NCBI GenBank assembly: GCA_964636325.1
Contig: CAZWRV010000125.1
Location: 1-15,886 of the forward strand
Origin: CAZWRV01 sp964636325
GTDB taxonomy: Bacteria > Verrucomicrobiota > Lentisphaeria > Victivallales > GWF2-50-93
Length of the DNA stretch: 15,886 nucleotides
Reading direction: 5' to 3'
Shown here: in pieces, positions 7,088 to 15,782 of the stretch
Layout: every line of letters starts with the position of its first letter
Numbering within the stretch: the first letter of the stretch is position 1
Notes under the pieces: generated by a model
What the model saw: only the letters and a program-made list of their open reading frames with translations
Told to the model about the DNA's origin: nothing
Database searches by the model: none
Translations under genes and position numbers: made by a program

Positions 7088-7626
7088 AGTTCCTTCATTT
7101 CCTTCAGCAGATCATTCGCCAATTCGCCCGCTGCGGCAGACATCGCATCCGCGAAATCCTTTGCGGCCATTCCGGCCAGCGGAGCCGAATAAGACCTGGT
7201 GAATTTCTTCGACCGGGCGTCAGCGCCCTTGGACAAAGAAATGGACACTGCCAGCACAGCCCTGCCCTGCCGGACATCCGCCTCGAATACAAGGACGGTT
7301 CCCGAGATTGTCCAGGCATCTTTCTGAGGAGAATCGCCTAGCGCATATCCGAGATAGGAAGAGAGCAGCAGCTCCGGAGACTGCGCCCATTTGCTGTAGT
7401 CATCCCTGGAAAGCTCGGTGGCGGACTTCCTGTAGACCATGTTGAACTTGTATGGGCCGCGCATTCCGAAGTCACCGATCCGGACCGGAAGATTTTCATT
7501 ATTGATGCATTCAGGATGGCCGAGGTCGTAGAAGGCGATGGGCTTGAACGGTTCGGTAGTAAATATGCAGCCTGGCAGAATCACACAGGCGGAAACGATA
7601 AGAATCGCGATCAAGTTTCTGTTCAT
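7084..7626 (-). CDS. PqiC/ABC_trans_aux-type outer membrane lipoprotein
   Basis: A 180-residue probable lipoprotein. The start at 7626 gives a clean signal peptide MNRNLIAILIVSACVILPGC, with a lipobox at about Cys20. The mature part carries the pattern of the ABC-type transport auxiliary lipoprotein family (PqiC-like): an early YDLG strand, then NMVYRKSATEL, then a WAQSPELLLSSYLGYAL helix; a later strand is VLVFEADVRQGRAVLAVSIS. Members work with MCE-protein/ABC systems that move lipids between the membranes. No MCE, permease or ATPase gene is in this window, so it is separated from its usual partners here. The longer open frame upstream (to 7782) crosses repeat sequence and would bury the signal peptide. 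Its stop overlaps the CBS gene start by 4 bases. Confidence 0.75.
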   Translation of the reverse strand: MNRNLIAILIVSACVILPGCIFTTEPFKPIAFYDLGHPECINNENLPVRIGDFGMRGPYKFNMVYRKSATELSRDDYSKWAQSPELLLSSYLGYALGDSPQKDAWTISGTVLVFEADVRQGRAVLAVSISLSKGADARSKKFTRSYSAPLAGMAAKDFADAMSAAAGELANDLLKEMKEL

Positions 7627-7672
7627 CAAAAAGGAATCCCCGGATGAAACAAATGAGGCTGAATCTATCAAG

Positions 7673-7736
7673 AAACGGCTCAGTAGAGCTTCGCCCTCCA
7701 TCCTGCCGACTGGGGAGAGCGGAATTATAATTCCGC
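7673..7736. repeat. Dispersed repeat plus 18-bp perfect palindrome
   Basis: Bases 7673-7700 match 6528-6555 at 24 of 28 positions (AAACGGCTCAG...GCTTCGCCCTCCA). Nineteen bases on, GCGGAATTATAATTCCGC (7719-7736) is a perfect palindrome. The region lies upstream of the PqiC-like gene on its strand, so it could also be an operator or part of a leader. Confidence 0.6.
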
Positions 7737-7810
7737 CGTTCTTATATGATTTCAATATACTCCAACAACAGGAGTTCGGCAAACTGAATCACAAGAGGCA
7801 TCTGCCCAAG

Positions 7811-7954
7811 CTCAGGGCATAAATACCCCCTCAGTCTTCCTTCCGGGGTCGCTGCCGGGATCAGAATCGGGATCGATTTCCAGCAATATGTTCGATTCCG
7901 ATAGCGATTCCACCTCCGACACCGATTACTTTTACAGTGGGTCTCAGGGCATAA
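7811..7954. repeat. 12-bp direct repeats flanking a GATTCC-rich stretch
   Basis: CTCAGGGCATAA occurs at 7811-7822 and again at 7943-7954. Between them, bases 7857-7927 are a degenerate run of GATTCC/GATCGG-like hexamers. The 369-base gap 7627-7995 contains no gene I can support. The direct repeats could be an insertion duplication or the ends of a repeat unit. Confidence 0.5.
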
Positions 7955-7995
7955 GTCAGTCATTCAAAGGCGGCCGCCTTTTATGGACAATTCAG

Positions 7996-8805
7996 CTACT
8001 GCTGTTCGGGCTTCTTTTCCATCTTCTTGACCTCGGAGATGTCCGGTATGATTAGATCCTGGCCGGGCTGGAGATCGGAAACGGACTTCAGGCTGTCCTT
8101 GTTAGCCTCGTATATGATCTTGTAGTATTTCGTGTCCCCGTAGAACTTCCTTGACAGCCTCATGAGCGTGTCGTTGAACTGGACCTTGTATTTCTTAGGC
8201 GGGGGAGCTGCTTTCTGCGCCGAAGTCTGGGCGGAGACCGGAAGCTTCGTCCCGCCAACCGACGCTTCCGTCCCCGACGCGCCGTCCGAGATTTCGGGAA
8301 GGAAGTTCCCGTCGACTTTATTCTTGAGGTAGTAGTTCTCCTTGTTGAGCGTCTCTATCCTCGCCAGGTTCTCCTTTTCCCTCTCCTTGAGGACGGCGAT
8401 CTCCTTGAGCATGGCGTCGGTGTCGGCGAACCTGCTGCGGTTACGCTCGAAGTATTTCCGTTCGGCCCCGTCCAGCCATGACTGGATGTTCTGCCGCTCC
8501 TCGGAACCCTCCGGGGTCATCTCCATGTAGCACTTGTAGTGGTATATCGCCCTAAGCGGATCGTCCAGATGGTCGCCGTAGAGGACTGCCAGCTCGTAGT
8601 GAGCCTTGGCCGAATCATGGTTCACCTTGAGATATTCCTCGAAGGTCCTGGCCGCCGCCTCGAACTTGTCGTCGTCCTTGAAGTTCTTCGCCTTGATGAA
8701 GAGAGGATGAACCGACTCGTCATACCCGCCGCGGCCGCAGGAGGACATGATGGCGGCGGCCAGAGCCGCCAGGACCGTCAAGAAGATTTTACAGCGATGG
8801 AGCAT
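7996..8805 (-). CDS. LysM-domain lipoprotein with TPR-like repeats and coiled coil
   Basis: A 269-residue cell-envelope protein. Signal peptide residues 1-22 end in IMSSC, giving a lipidated Cys23. Residues about 33-100 form TPR-like helices (FEAAARTFEEYLKVN, SAKAHYELAVLYG, PLRAIYHYKCYMEMTP). Residues about 130-163 are a charged coiled coil. After a Ser/Thr/Ala/Pro-rich linker, residues 205-255 are a LysM domain (KYKVQFNDTLMRLSRKFYGD, ending LQPGQDLIIPD), which binds peptidoglycan GlcNAc. The protein therefore probably tethers the outer membrane to the wall, or is an assembly factor near it. It lies downstream of pal on the same strand, but a strong terminator separates them, so it should have its own promoter; a TTGACA-like hexamer is at 8905-8910 on the - strand without a good -10 at standard spacing. 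No obvious ribosome binding site precedes the ATG. Confidence 0.85.
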   Translation of the reverse strand: MLHRCKIFLTVLAALAAAIMSSCGRGGYDESVHPLFIKAKNFKDDDKFEAAARTFEEYLKVNHDSAKAHYELAVLYGDHLDDPLRAIYHYKCYMEMTPEGSEERQNIQSWLDGAERKYFERNRSRFADTDAMLKEIAVLKEREKENLARIETLNKENYYLKNKVDGNFLPEISDGASGTEASVGGTKLPVSAQTSAQKAAPPPKKYKVQFNDTLMRLSRKFYGDTKYYKIIYEANKDSLKSVSDLQPGQDLIIPDISEVKKMEKKPEQQ

Positions 8806-8930
8806 CGGCTAGTACCATTTCGCAAGTAAACTGACATAGGATTAGGACTCACCTATGGTAGGCTCTCAGGATACGAGGCAATTCCCAAATTTTCGAAATC
8901 TAAGTGTCAATCTTCACGCTGAATGAGTAT

Positions 8931-8968
8931 AAAAAAGGGGCTGCCATCATAAGCTAACGGCAACCCCT
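8931..8968 (-). terminator. Rho-independent terminator of pal
   Basis: On the - strand a 10-bp stem AGGGGTTGCC/GGCAGCCCCT (one G-T pair), with a 13-base loop, is followed by TTTTTT. It begins about 25 bases after the pal stop codon. The shape is a textbook intrinsic terminator. Confidence 0.9.
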
Positions 8969-8992
8969 AGTCTTCGAATCAGCGGTCCGTCG

Positions 8993-9547
8993 TCATTTCG
9001 CCGGAACCATCTCGCCCCTTCTGTTCTTGGCCCAGACGGCCTCGCCGCTGCCTTGGACGGCCGGCCTTTCCTCGCCGTAGCTGATGGTCTGCATCCTGTT
9101 GTCCTGTATGCCGTAGCCGGCCATTGCATCCCTCACCGCGATCGCGCGCCTCTCGCCAAGCGCCCTGTTGTATTCAAGGCTGCCCCTCTCGTCGCAGTGG
9201 CCTTCGATGATCAGGCACACGTCGGAATGCTCCTGAAGGTATTTCGCCACCTCCTGAATCTTGGCCTGCTCGGAAGTCCCTATAGTGGCCTGGTCGTAGG
9301 CGAAATAGACGGGGGCGAACTTGACACCCGGAATCGGAGTCCACTTGTCCGCCGACTTCGGCCCGACGCCCGGCTCGCCGAACGGATCAGGCACGGCAGT
9401 GCCCCCTCCCTCCCCTAGCGCTCCGGTGTCACCGGCGGTTTTGTCATCGTCACTTCCCCAGATGCTGTCCCAGGTTTCACAGCCCGACGACAGAGCCACG
9501 ACCGACGCGAACAGCAGGCAGACGGCGACATGATGCAGGATTTTCAC
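8993..9547 (-). CDS. pal: Peptidoglycan-associated lipoprotein Pal
   Basis: A 184-residue OmpA-family lipoprotein, close to the usual Pal length. Signal peptide 1-22 is followed by a lipobox-like SSGC (Cys23), then an Asp/Gly-rich linker, then an OmpA C-terminal domain from about residue 75. VYFAYDQATI and the peptidoglycan-binding motif EGHCDERGSLEYNRALGERRA (115-135) are diagnostic; Asp119 and Arg134 correspond to the residues that bind diaminopimelate. Pal links the outer membrane to peptidoglycan and helps outer membrane constriction at division, usually with TolB, TolA, TolQ and TolR, none of which is in this window. The start is GTG at 9547, with a purine-rich AGAGGAAGAGAAGAA stretch before it. 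It ends in its own terminator, so it is probably monocistronic. Cys replaces the Thr usual in GHTDERG. Confidence 0.9.
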   Translation of the reverse strand: MKILHHVAVCLLFASVVALSSGCETWDSIWGSDDDKTAGDTGALGEGGGTAVPDPFGEPGVGPKSADKWTPIPGVKFAPVYFAYDQATIGTSEQAKIQEVAKYLQEHSDVCLIIEGHCDERGSLEYNRALGERRAIAVRDAMAGYGIQDNRMQTISYGEERPAVQGSGEAVWAKNRRGEMVPAK

Positions 9548-9708
9548 TTCTTCTCTTCCTCTCTTTATTTTGTTTATCCGACACTATTCTTATTGCAGGT
9601 TGACTTGGGTGGGCATTTGAAATCAACTTTTTTTTAATTAATCTAAATCTGACCTAAAAAGCAAGCGGCGAACGTAAAATAAATGGATTTTTTACGGAGT
9701 TCCGCAGT

Positions 9709-9736
9709 TTGATGAATCGGCAATCGGAACTATCTT
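9709..9736 (+). promoter_or_regulatory. Candidate promoter of the branched-chain aminotransferase gene
   Basis: TTGATG (9709-9714) and TATCTT (9731-9736) are 16 bases apart; transcription would start about 24 bases before ATG 9767. The same -10 and spacing occur at 11845-11872. The site overlaps an AGTTCCG/CGGAACT inverted repeat (9698-9704 and 9725-9731), which might be an operator. Confidence 0.4.
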
Positions 9737-9766
9737 ATAGCGAATGGAACACCTTCAACAAACGAC

Positions 9767-10801
9767 ATGGTGGATGAAATGCCCGGCAAGGTGAAGATAG
9801 ACTGGAGCTCTCTGGGGTTCAACTACATACCGACCAAATCCCACATAAGATATACCTGGAGCGGCGGCCGCTGGGACGGAGGCCGTCTTCTCAAGAAGCA
9901 TGAGATATGCATGAGCGTCGCGGCAACATGCCTGCACTATGGACAGGCATGCTTCGAAGGGCTCAAGGCGTTCAGGTGGGCGGACGGCGGAGTAAGGATA
10001 TTCAGGCCGGCCGAGAACGCCCGCAGGATGAACGCCACCGCGGACTACATACTATGCCCGCAGGTTCCGGAGGAGATGTTCATAGACGCGGTGAGACGCG
10101 TTATAAGAGACAATATGGACTACGTGCCGCCGTATGGGACGAAGGGGGCGCTCTACATCCGCCCTCTTCTGATAGGCACCGGCCCCAGGATCGGAGTCGC
10201 GCCGGCCGACACATACGATTTCCTTGTCATGGTCACACCCGTCGGCAACTACTACAGGGAGGGCATCACCCCCGTCAGGACTGTCATATTCGACGACTTC
10301 GACAGGACGGCGCCGAGCGGCACCGGCCACATCAAGATGGCCGGGAACTACGCCGCCGGATTGAAGGCGCAGTCGATAGCCAAGAAGATGGACATCCCCG
10401 TAGTCCTCTACCTGGACTCGAAGACCAAGACATTCATCGACGAATTCGGCACGAGCAACTTCATAGGGATAAGCGCTGAAGGACACTATGTCACGCCCGA
10501 CTCGCGCACGATTCTGCCGAGCATAACCAACAAGTCCCTCATGCAGCTCGCCGGGGACGCCGGGATAAAGGTCGAGAGGCGCCCGATCCGCTTCGACGAG
10601 CTCCCGTCCCTCAAGGAGATAGCCGCCTGCGGCACGGCGGTGGTCATCACGCCTATCAAGGAGATCGTCTACGGCAAGAATATCCTGCGCTTCAGCGACA
10701 AGTGCGGCCCCGTCCTCAGAAAGCTCTACGACGAGTTGACGGGGATACAGTTCGGGGAGAGGCCCGACGTCCACGGCTGGCTGCTGCCGCTTGAAGAGTA
10801 A
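9767..10801 (+). CDS. ilvE: Branched-chain amino acid aminotransferase (fold type IV)
   Basis: A 344-residue PLP enzyme that interconverts leucine, isoleucine and valine with their 2-oxo acids using glutamate, the last step of their synthesis. Seen in order: CLHYGQACFEGLKAFR (substrate side), ALYIRPLLIGTGPRIGV, the PLP-lysine motif GTGHIKMAGNYAAGL (Lys190), then the EFGTSNFI motif at 226-233, and the phosphate-binding CGTAVVITP near residue 290. The GTGxxKMxGNY form and the length match the larger 'ilvE_II'/eukaryote-like subgroup more than the ~309-residue E. coli enzyme. ATG 9767 has no clear ribosome binding site; ATG 9779 (MPGKVKIDW) has GGTGG just before it and may be the true start. It stands alone, 152 bases before a methyltransferase gene on the same strand. 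Confidence 0.93.
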   Translation: MVDEMPGKVKIDWSSLGFNYIPTKSHIRYTWSGGRWDGGRLLKKHEICMSVAATCLHYGQACFEGLKAFRWADGGVRIFRPAENARRMNATADYILCPQVPEEMFIDAVRRVIRDNMDYVPPYGTKGALYIRPLLIGTGPRIGVAPADTYDFLVMVTPVGNYYREGITPVRTVIFDDFDRTAPSGTGHIKMAGNYAAGLKAQSIAKKMDIPVVLYLDSKTKTFIDEFGTSNFIGISAEGHYVTPDSRTILPSITNKSLMQLAGDAGIKVERRPIRFDELPSLKEIAACGTAVVITPIKEIVYGKNILRFSDKCGPVLRKLYDELTGIQFGERPDVHGWLLPLEE

Positions 10802-10953
10802 GAACAGATTTCCAACGTTCGCCTCACCCCTGCGAAAAACGGCAAGGTTTGCGAAATAGCTCACGACAAAGATGTTAGAGTTTCAGGAGATGGATTGGAT
10901 CATGCCGGGAAAAGCCGGTTTGAAATGGGGAAATCCCTCGCCATCTTATCGGG

Positions 10954-11814
10954 ATGATCGAAACACTATTCAGCGAATGGCCGGAGCACGAGTTACTCGA
11001 CTCCGGCTCCAGGAGGAAACTCGAGCGCTTCGGCGGCGTGAAGATCGCAAGAAGCGAGCCGAAGGCCTGGTGGCCTCCCTCACTCCCGAAGGCCGAATGG
11101 GAATCGGCCGACGCGGAATACGACGACAAGGAAGGCCGTTGGCGTCTCCGCAATTCCTGTCCACGCGAATGGACGATGGCCTACGGAAAGGTCCGCCTGC
11201 TGGCCCGCCTCAACGACGGGTCGAAGCACACCGGCGTCTTCCCGGAGCAGTCCCCGCACTGGGACTTCATAATGAAATCTGTGGAACGCCACATGAACCG
11301 GCAGCCGAAGCTGCTCAACCTCTTTGGATATACCGGCGCCGCCACTCTTGCCGCCGCCGCGGCCGGATTCTCAGTCACGCACGTGGACGCATCCAAGCCT
11401 TCCATAGCATGGGCGAGAAGGAACCAGGAGGTTTCCGGTCTGCTTGACAGGCCCGTCCGGTGGATCGTCGACGACGCCTTGAAGTTTGCGAAACGCGAAG
11501 TCCGCAGGGAAAACCGCTACGACGCCATCATAATGGACCCCCCGTCGTTCGGGCGCGGCCCTGACGGCCAGGTATGGAAGACCGAGGAGGATCTCCCCGC
11601 TCTCCTGGCCGTCTGCGAAGGACTTCTCTCCGCCAATCCCCTCTTCATCATAATAACGATATATAACATTGAGGCGTCGCCCATCATGCTTGAAAACCTT
11701 CTGATGGACATCGCCGCAAGGAACGGACGCAGGATTGAAAAGGGTGAGCTGGCGCTCAGGCCTGCATCCTCCGGCAAATGCCTACCCATGTCCATCTATG
11801 CCAGGCTCTCATAA
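10954..11814 (+). CDS. Class I SAM-dependent methyltransferase, RlmI/YccW-like
   Basis: A 286-residue cytoplasmic methyltransferase. The N-terminal third (about residues 1-110) lacks a recognisable PUA domain. The catalytic Rossmann part shows motif I as LLNLFGYTGAATLAAAAAG, the acidic end of strand 2 in THVDASKPSIAWARRNQE, and the post-IV motif IIMDPPSFGRGPDGQVWK. This combination marks the S-adenosylmethionine-dependent methyltransferase family related to RlmI (23S rRNA m5C). RNA as substrate is likely but the base and target are not deducible. The start is fixed: an in-frame stop at 10921-10923 leaves ATG 10954 as the first good start, though its ribosome binding site is poor. It ends in an AT-rich stretch before a strong terminator. 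Confidence 0.85.
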   Translation: MIETLFSEWPEHELLDSGSRRKLERFGGVKIARSEPKAWWPPSLPKAEWESADAEYDDKEGRWRLRNSCPREWTMAYGKVRLLARLNDGSKHTGVFPEQSPHWDFIMKSVERHMNRQPKLLNLFGYTGAATLAAAAAGFSVTHVDASKPSIAWARRNQEVSGLLDRPVRWIVDDALKFAKREVRRENRYDAIIMDPPSFGRGPDGQVWKTEEDLPALLAVCEGLLSANPLFIIITIYNIEASPIMLENLLMDIAARNGRRIEKGELALRPASSGKCLPMSIYARLS

Positions 11815-11844
11815 AAAAAATCGGAAAAAATATTTTTTTTGATG

Positions 11845-11872
11845 TTGCATACTTCGAATTCCACTCTATCTT
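11845..11872 (+). promoter_or_regulatory. Candidate promoter for a short transcript
   Basis: TTGCAT (11845-11850) and TATCTT (11867-11872) with a 16-base spacer. Transcription would begin near 11880, followed within 90 bases by a strong terminator. Confidence 0.35.
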
Positions 11873-11879
11873 TAAAAAT

Positions 11880-11968
11880 ATAAACAGGAGAACAATTCAG
11901 TTTTTTTAGAATACCCTCCCCTCCTCATCTCAAAACGGCAGGATTAACCTCCTGCCGTTTTCTTTTTT
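11880..11968 (+). ncRNA. Candidate small RNA between the methyltransferase gene and glnS
   Basis: Between a promoter-like pair (11845-11872) and a perfect terminator (11932-11968) lies an ~89-base stretch with no open frame. It starts with AACAGGAGAA, then has a pyrimidine-rich CCCTCCCCTCCTC tract (11915-11927). ACCTCCT lies in the terminator loop and stem. The C/T tracts are complementary to AGGAGG ribosome binding sites, which is how many regulatory RNAs act. It could equally be just the 3' end of the methyltransferase transcript. Confidence 0.35.
11932..11968 (+). terminator. Strong rho-independent terminator
   Basis: AAAACGGCAGGA (11932-11943) pairs perfectly with TCCTGCCGTTTT (11950-11961) around TTAACC, followed by CTTTTTT. 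It isolates glnS from upstream transcription and ends either the methyltransferase transcript or a small RNA. Confidence 0.92.
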
Positions 11969-12040
11969 ACAGCGGTCTGGAAAGATCCCCCCTCCACTGT
12001 ATATTTGAGCGCGCATCAAACATTCAACAGGGATTTCAAC

Positions 12041-13732
<1,692 letters not shown>

Positions 13733-13740
13733 ATGTCCAA

Positions 13741-13755
13741 TCCCGCCTTGCGGGA
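13741..13755 (+). terminator. Possible short hairpin ending glnS
   Basis: TCCCGC (13741-13746) pairs with GCGGGA (13750-13755) around CTT, 8 bases after the glnS stop. No T-run follows, so it may be only a stabilising hairpin. Confidence 0.35.
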
Positions 13756-13820
13756 CAAGTATCCATCCATTCCCTACAAATGTTAAGATGGACGATTTGA
13801 GGCGGACATCAGCGAAGTAT

Positions 13821-13867
13821 GTGCTGGCTTCAGCCTGCACATTAAGGGACAGGCTAAAGCCAGTCCC
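13821..13867. repeat. Palindromic repeat between glnS and the fucosidase gene
   Basis: GTGC-TGGCTTCAGCC-TGCAC (13821-13840) and GGGAC-AGGCTAAAGCCA-GTCCC (13846-13867) are two hairpins. TGGCTTCAGCCTG (13825-13837) is also the inverted copy of CAGGCTAAAGCCA (13850-13862), one mismatch. The convergent gap 13733-13945 has no gene. This type of 'GGGACTGGCTT' palindrome looks like a dispersed repeat. Confidence 0.7.
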
Positions 13868-13902
13868 TACTTAAGCGGCATGTTCTCCCGCTTGATCGCC
13901 GA

Positions 13903-13936
13903 CAATCCTTGGAGCACCGAGCACCAGCTTAGCTTT
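13903..13936 (+). repeat. Second copy of the repeat at 1381-1414
   Basis: Matches 1381-1414 at 29 of 34 bases, including GAGCACCAGCT. The central hairpin is degraded here (two changes in the right arm). It ends 10 bases before the fucosidase stop codon. Confidence 0.65.
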
Positions 13937-13945
13937 TTGGGAGTT

Positions 13946-15349
13946 TCAAGCCAGCATATACGCCCCGACTTCGGAGATGCACGGGCACGCCGCCGCCTTC
14001 AATATCCTCAGCCTGACCCTTCCGGTGAAGACCTTTTCCGTCTTCAGGAGCCTACGCGGACCGATTGAAGTGCCCGACGCGAACTGGACCCAGGCGCTGC
14101 CGTTCCAGCTGTCGACCGCGAACTCGTCGACCCTCTGCCCCAGCGGGATATGTTCGCGTATCTTCACGACGTTGAACGCCGCCCTCCTGGGCAGGTCGAT
14201 GACGATTTCGGACTTCTTCTCCGAATCGTCGGTCGCCCAGTATGTCTCTCCGTCGCCGTCGAGGACGTTCCCGGCAGCGAACTTCGCAGAACCGCCGCGC
14301 ACGTTCGACGCCGACGCCTTCCCGCCGAGCAGGAAGTTTTTCCTGAACATTGCGTCGAGGATCTTCCGCATCCCGCGGAGCGAGGCGACGTCGTTCTCAT
14401 GGAAGAGGCCGCGCCTGTCGGGCGGGATGTTCAGATGTAGGCTTCCGCCCCTGCCGACGGACTTGAAGTAGAGATCCACCAGGTTCTCGGGAGTCCTGAC
14501 CTTCCCGTTCTCCTTCTCGTGCCAGAACCAGCCGGGCCTGATGGAGACGTCGCATTCGGGCGGCACCCACTGCTTTCCGTCCCTTTCGCCTGTGCCCAGG
14601 ACTTTTATGTCCGCGAGCCCCGGATGACGCTTCTCAGTGGTATATGTCATCCAGCATGTCTCGGCGCCGAGGCCTTCCTCGTTGCCGATCCAGCGGATGT
14701 CCGGTCCGGCGTCGCTGAACATGCATGCGTACGGCTGCAGCCTGCGGACAATCTCTATATTCTTCTCCCATCCGTAGTATGTTGCCGCTTCGATCTTGCG
14801 GGTCTCGCGCGCGCCGCCGTAGAATCCGTCGCCCCCGTTCGCACCGTCGAACCACACTTCGAAAATCTCGCCGTAGCCGGTGAGTATTTCCTCAAGCTGG
14901 TTCCGGTAGTAATCCACATAGGCGGGTTTTGCGTATTCCGCATGGTTTCTGTCCCACGGCGAAAGATAGAAGCCGACCTTCAGCCCCTGTTCCCTGCAGG
15001 CCTCGGAGAACTCCTTCAGAACGTTGCCCTTGCCGTCGCGCCAAGGGCTGTTCTTCACCGAGTGCTCGGTAAATTTCGAAGGCCAAAGGCAGAATCCGTC
15101 GTGGTGCTTCGTCGTCAGGACCAGCCCCTTCATGCCGGCATCCTTCGCGGCCTGAGCCCACTGCCGGCAGTCAAGCGACGACGGATTGAAGATCGACGGG
15201 CTCTCGTCGCCGTAGCCCCATTCCTTGTCCGTCCAGGTGTTCACCGTGAAATGCACGAACCCGTAGAACTCCATCGCATGCCAGGCAAGCTGCCTCTCCG
15301 ACGGCAGCGGCCCTAACGGCGCCGGCGCGCCTTTCTTATCTTCTTGCAT
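13946..15349 (-). CDS. GH29 alpha-L-fucosidase with C-terminal F5/8C-like domain
   Basis: A 467-residue glycoside hydrolase. Seen: FVHFTVNTWTDKEWGYGDESPSIF near the start, TTKHHDGFCLWPSKFTEHSV (79-98, the GH29 substrate-binding stretch), GLKVGFYLSPWDRN, and EVWFDGANGG with the expected nucleophile Asp168. The acid/base is probably a Glu in GNEEGLGAETCW but cannot be fixed from one sequence. After about residue 325 comes a beta-sandwich resembling discoidin/CBM32 (LDGDGETYWATDD, EIVIDLPRRAAFNVVKIREH). It would remove terminal L-fucose from glycans; the WFDGA form suggests the GH29-B subgroup (1,3/1,4-linked fucose), by inference. No signal peptide, so cytoplasmic or exported otherwise. ATG 15349 has AAGGGG 8 bases upstream; the longer frame to 15589 only runs antisense to the GspG remnant. 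It is convergent with glnS. Confidence 0.9.
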   Translation of the reverse strand: MQEDKKGAPAPLGPLPSERQLAWHAMEFYGFVHFTVNTWTDKEWGYGDESPSIFNPSSLDCRQWAQAAKDAGMKGLVLTTKHHDGFCLWPSKFTEHSVKNSPWRDGKGNVLKEFSEACREQGLKVGFYLSPWDRNHAEYAKPAYVDYYRNQLEEILTGYGEIFEVWFDGANGGDGFYGGARETRKIEAATYYGWEKNIEIVRRLQPYACMFSDAGPDIRWIGNEEGLGAETCWMTYTTEKRHPGLADIKVLGTGERDGKQWVPPECDVSIRPGWFWHEKENGKVRTPENLVDLYFKSVGRGGSLHLNIPPDRRGLFHENDVASLRGMRKILDAMFRKNFLLGGKASASNVRGGSAKFAAGNVLDGDGETYWATDDSEKKSEIVIDLPRRAAFNVVKIREHIPLGQRVDEFAVDSWNGSAWVQFASGTSIGPRRLLKTEKVFTGRVRLRILKAAACPCISEVGAYMLA

Positions 15350-15421
15350 TATTGACCCCTTGTTATTATCATGGGTGACTGGATGAACGGATAGCAGAAC
15401 TCCCTTTAACTGCGTTAATCT

Positions 15422-15676
15422 ATGCGGGATTACCTGACGTTCAAGCCGACCCGCATGTCCCTTACGTGCAAGCAACCCAAGGCTGCAGGCTTTCTCCTTC
15501 CGGAAGTTCTCCCCTATCTCGAGATATACACTGAAGTGCCGAAGGATCCTTGGGGCAACAGCTATGTATTCACCATTCCGGGTTCTCACGGGGAATTCGA
15601 TATTGTTTCATATGCCAAGGACGGAGTGTCGGGCGGCACGGGATGGGCGGAAGACATCACGAACTGGAATCAGTGA
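15422..15676 (+). pseudogene. GspG major pseudopilin remnant, C-terminal part only
   Basis: An 84-codon frame whose last ~55 residues, from about base 15509, are unmistakably the C-terminus of a type II secretion major pseudopilin: PYLEIYTEVPKDPWGNSY, then PGSHGEFDIVSYAKDGVSGG and EDITNW. Intact GspG proteins are about 130-150 residues and begin with a FTLIE prepilin signal and membrane helix. These are absent; only some 160 bases separate the match from the divergent fucosidase start, too few for the missing part. The first ~28 residues (MRDYLTFKPTRMSLTCKQ...) do not resemble GspG. So this is most likely a truncated relic; expression as a soluble fragment is possible but unsupported. The flanks are repeats, which suggests a rearrangement. 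Confidence 0.75.
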
Positions 15677-15782
15677 AGATAAAGACTCTTCGTCGTCCAT
15701 CTTCGCCTCATATCTTTGTCCCTTTGCAGAAGACGAAGAACGGATACGGAGACAAGAGACAAAGAAAGAATGTCGAGAATAC

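Noticed and set aside
7742..7963. 73-codon frame on the - strand ending in a hydrophobic PLVIQFAELLLLEYIEI stretch
   Set aside because: It overlaps direct and hexameric repeats, has no ribosome binding site or known family, and looks like translated repeat sequence.
8905..8910. TTGACA hexamer on the - strand as the LysM lipoprotein promoter
   Set aside because: No acceptable -10 hexamer is found at 15-19 bases, so I did not list it as a promoter.
10052..10864. 270-codon open frame antisense to the aminotransferase gene
   Set aside because: It lies fully opposite a well-identified gene and shows no recognisable motifs; high-GC codon structure produces such shadow frames.
13880..14068. 62-codon frame at the end of the fucosidase gene
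   Set aside because: It is made of repeat sequence and antisense fucosidase codons, with no start signal.
14519..15316. 265-codon open frame antisense to the fucosidase gene
   Set aside because: The opposite strand encodes clear GH29 motifs; this frame has no motif and an implausible composition.
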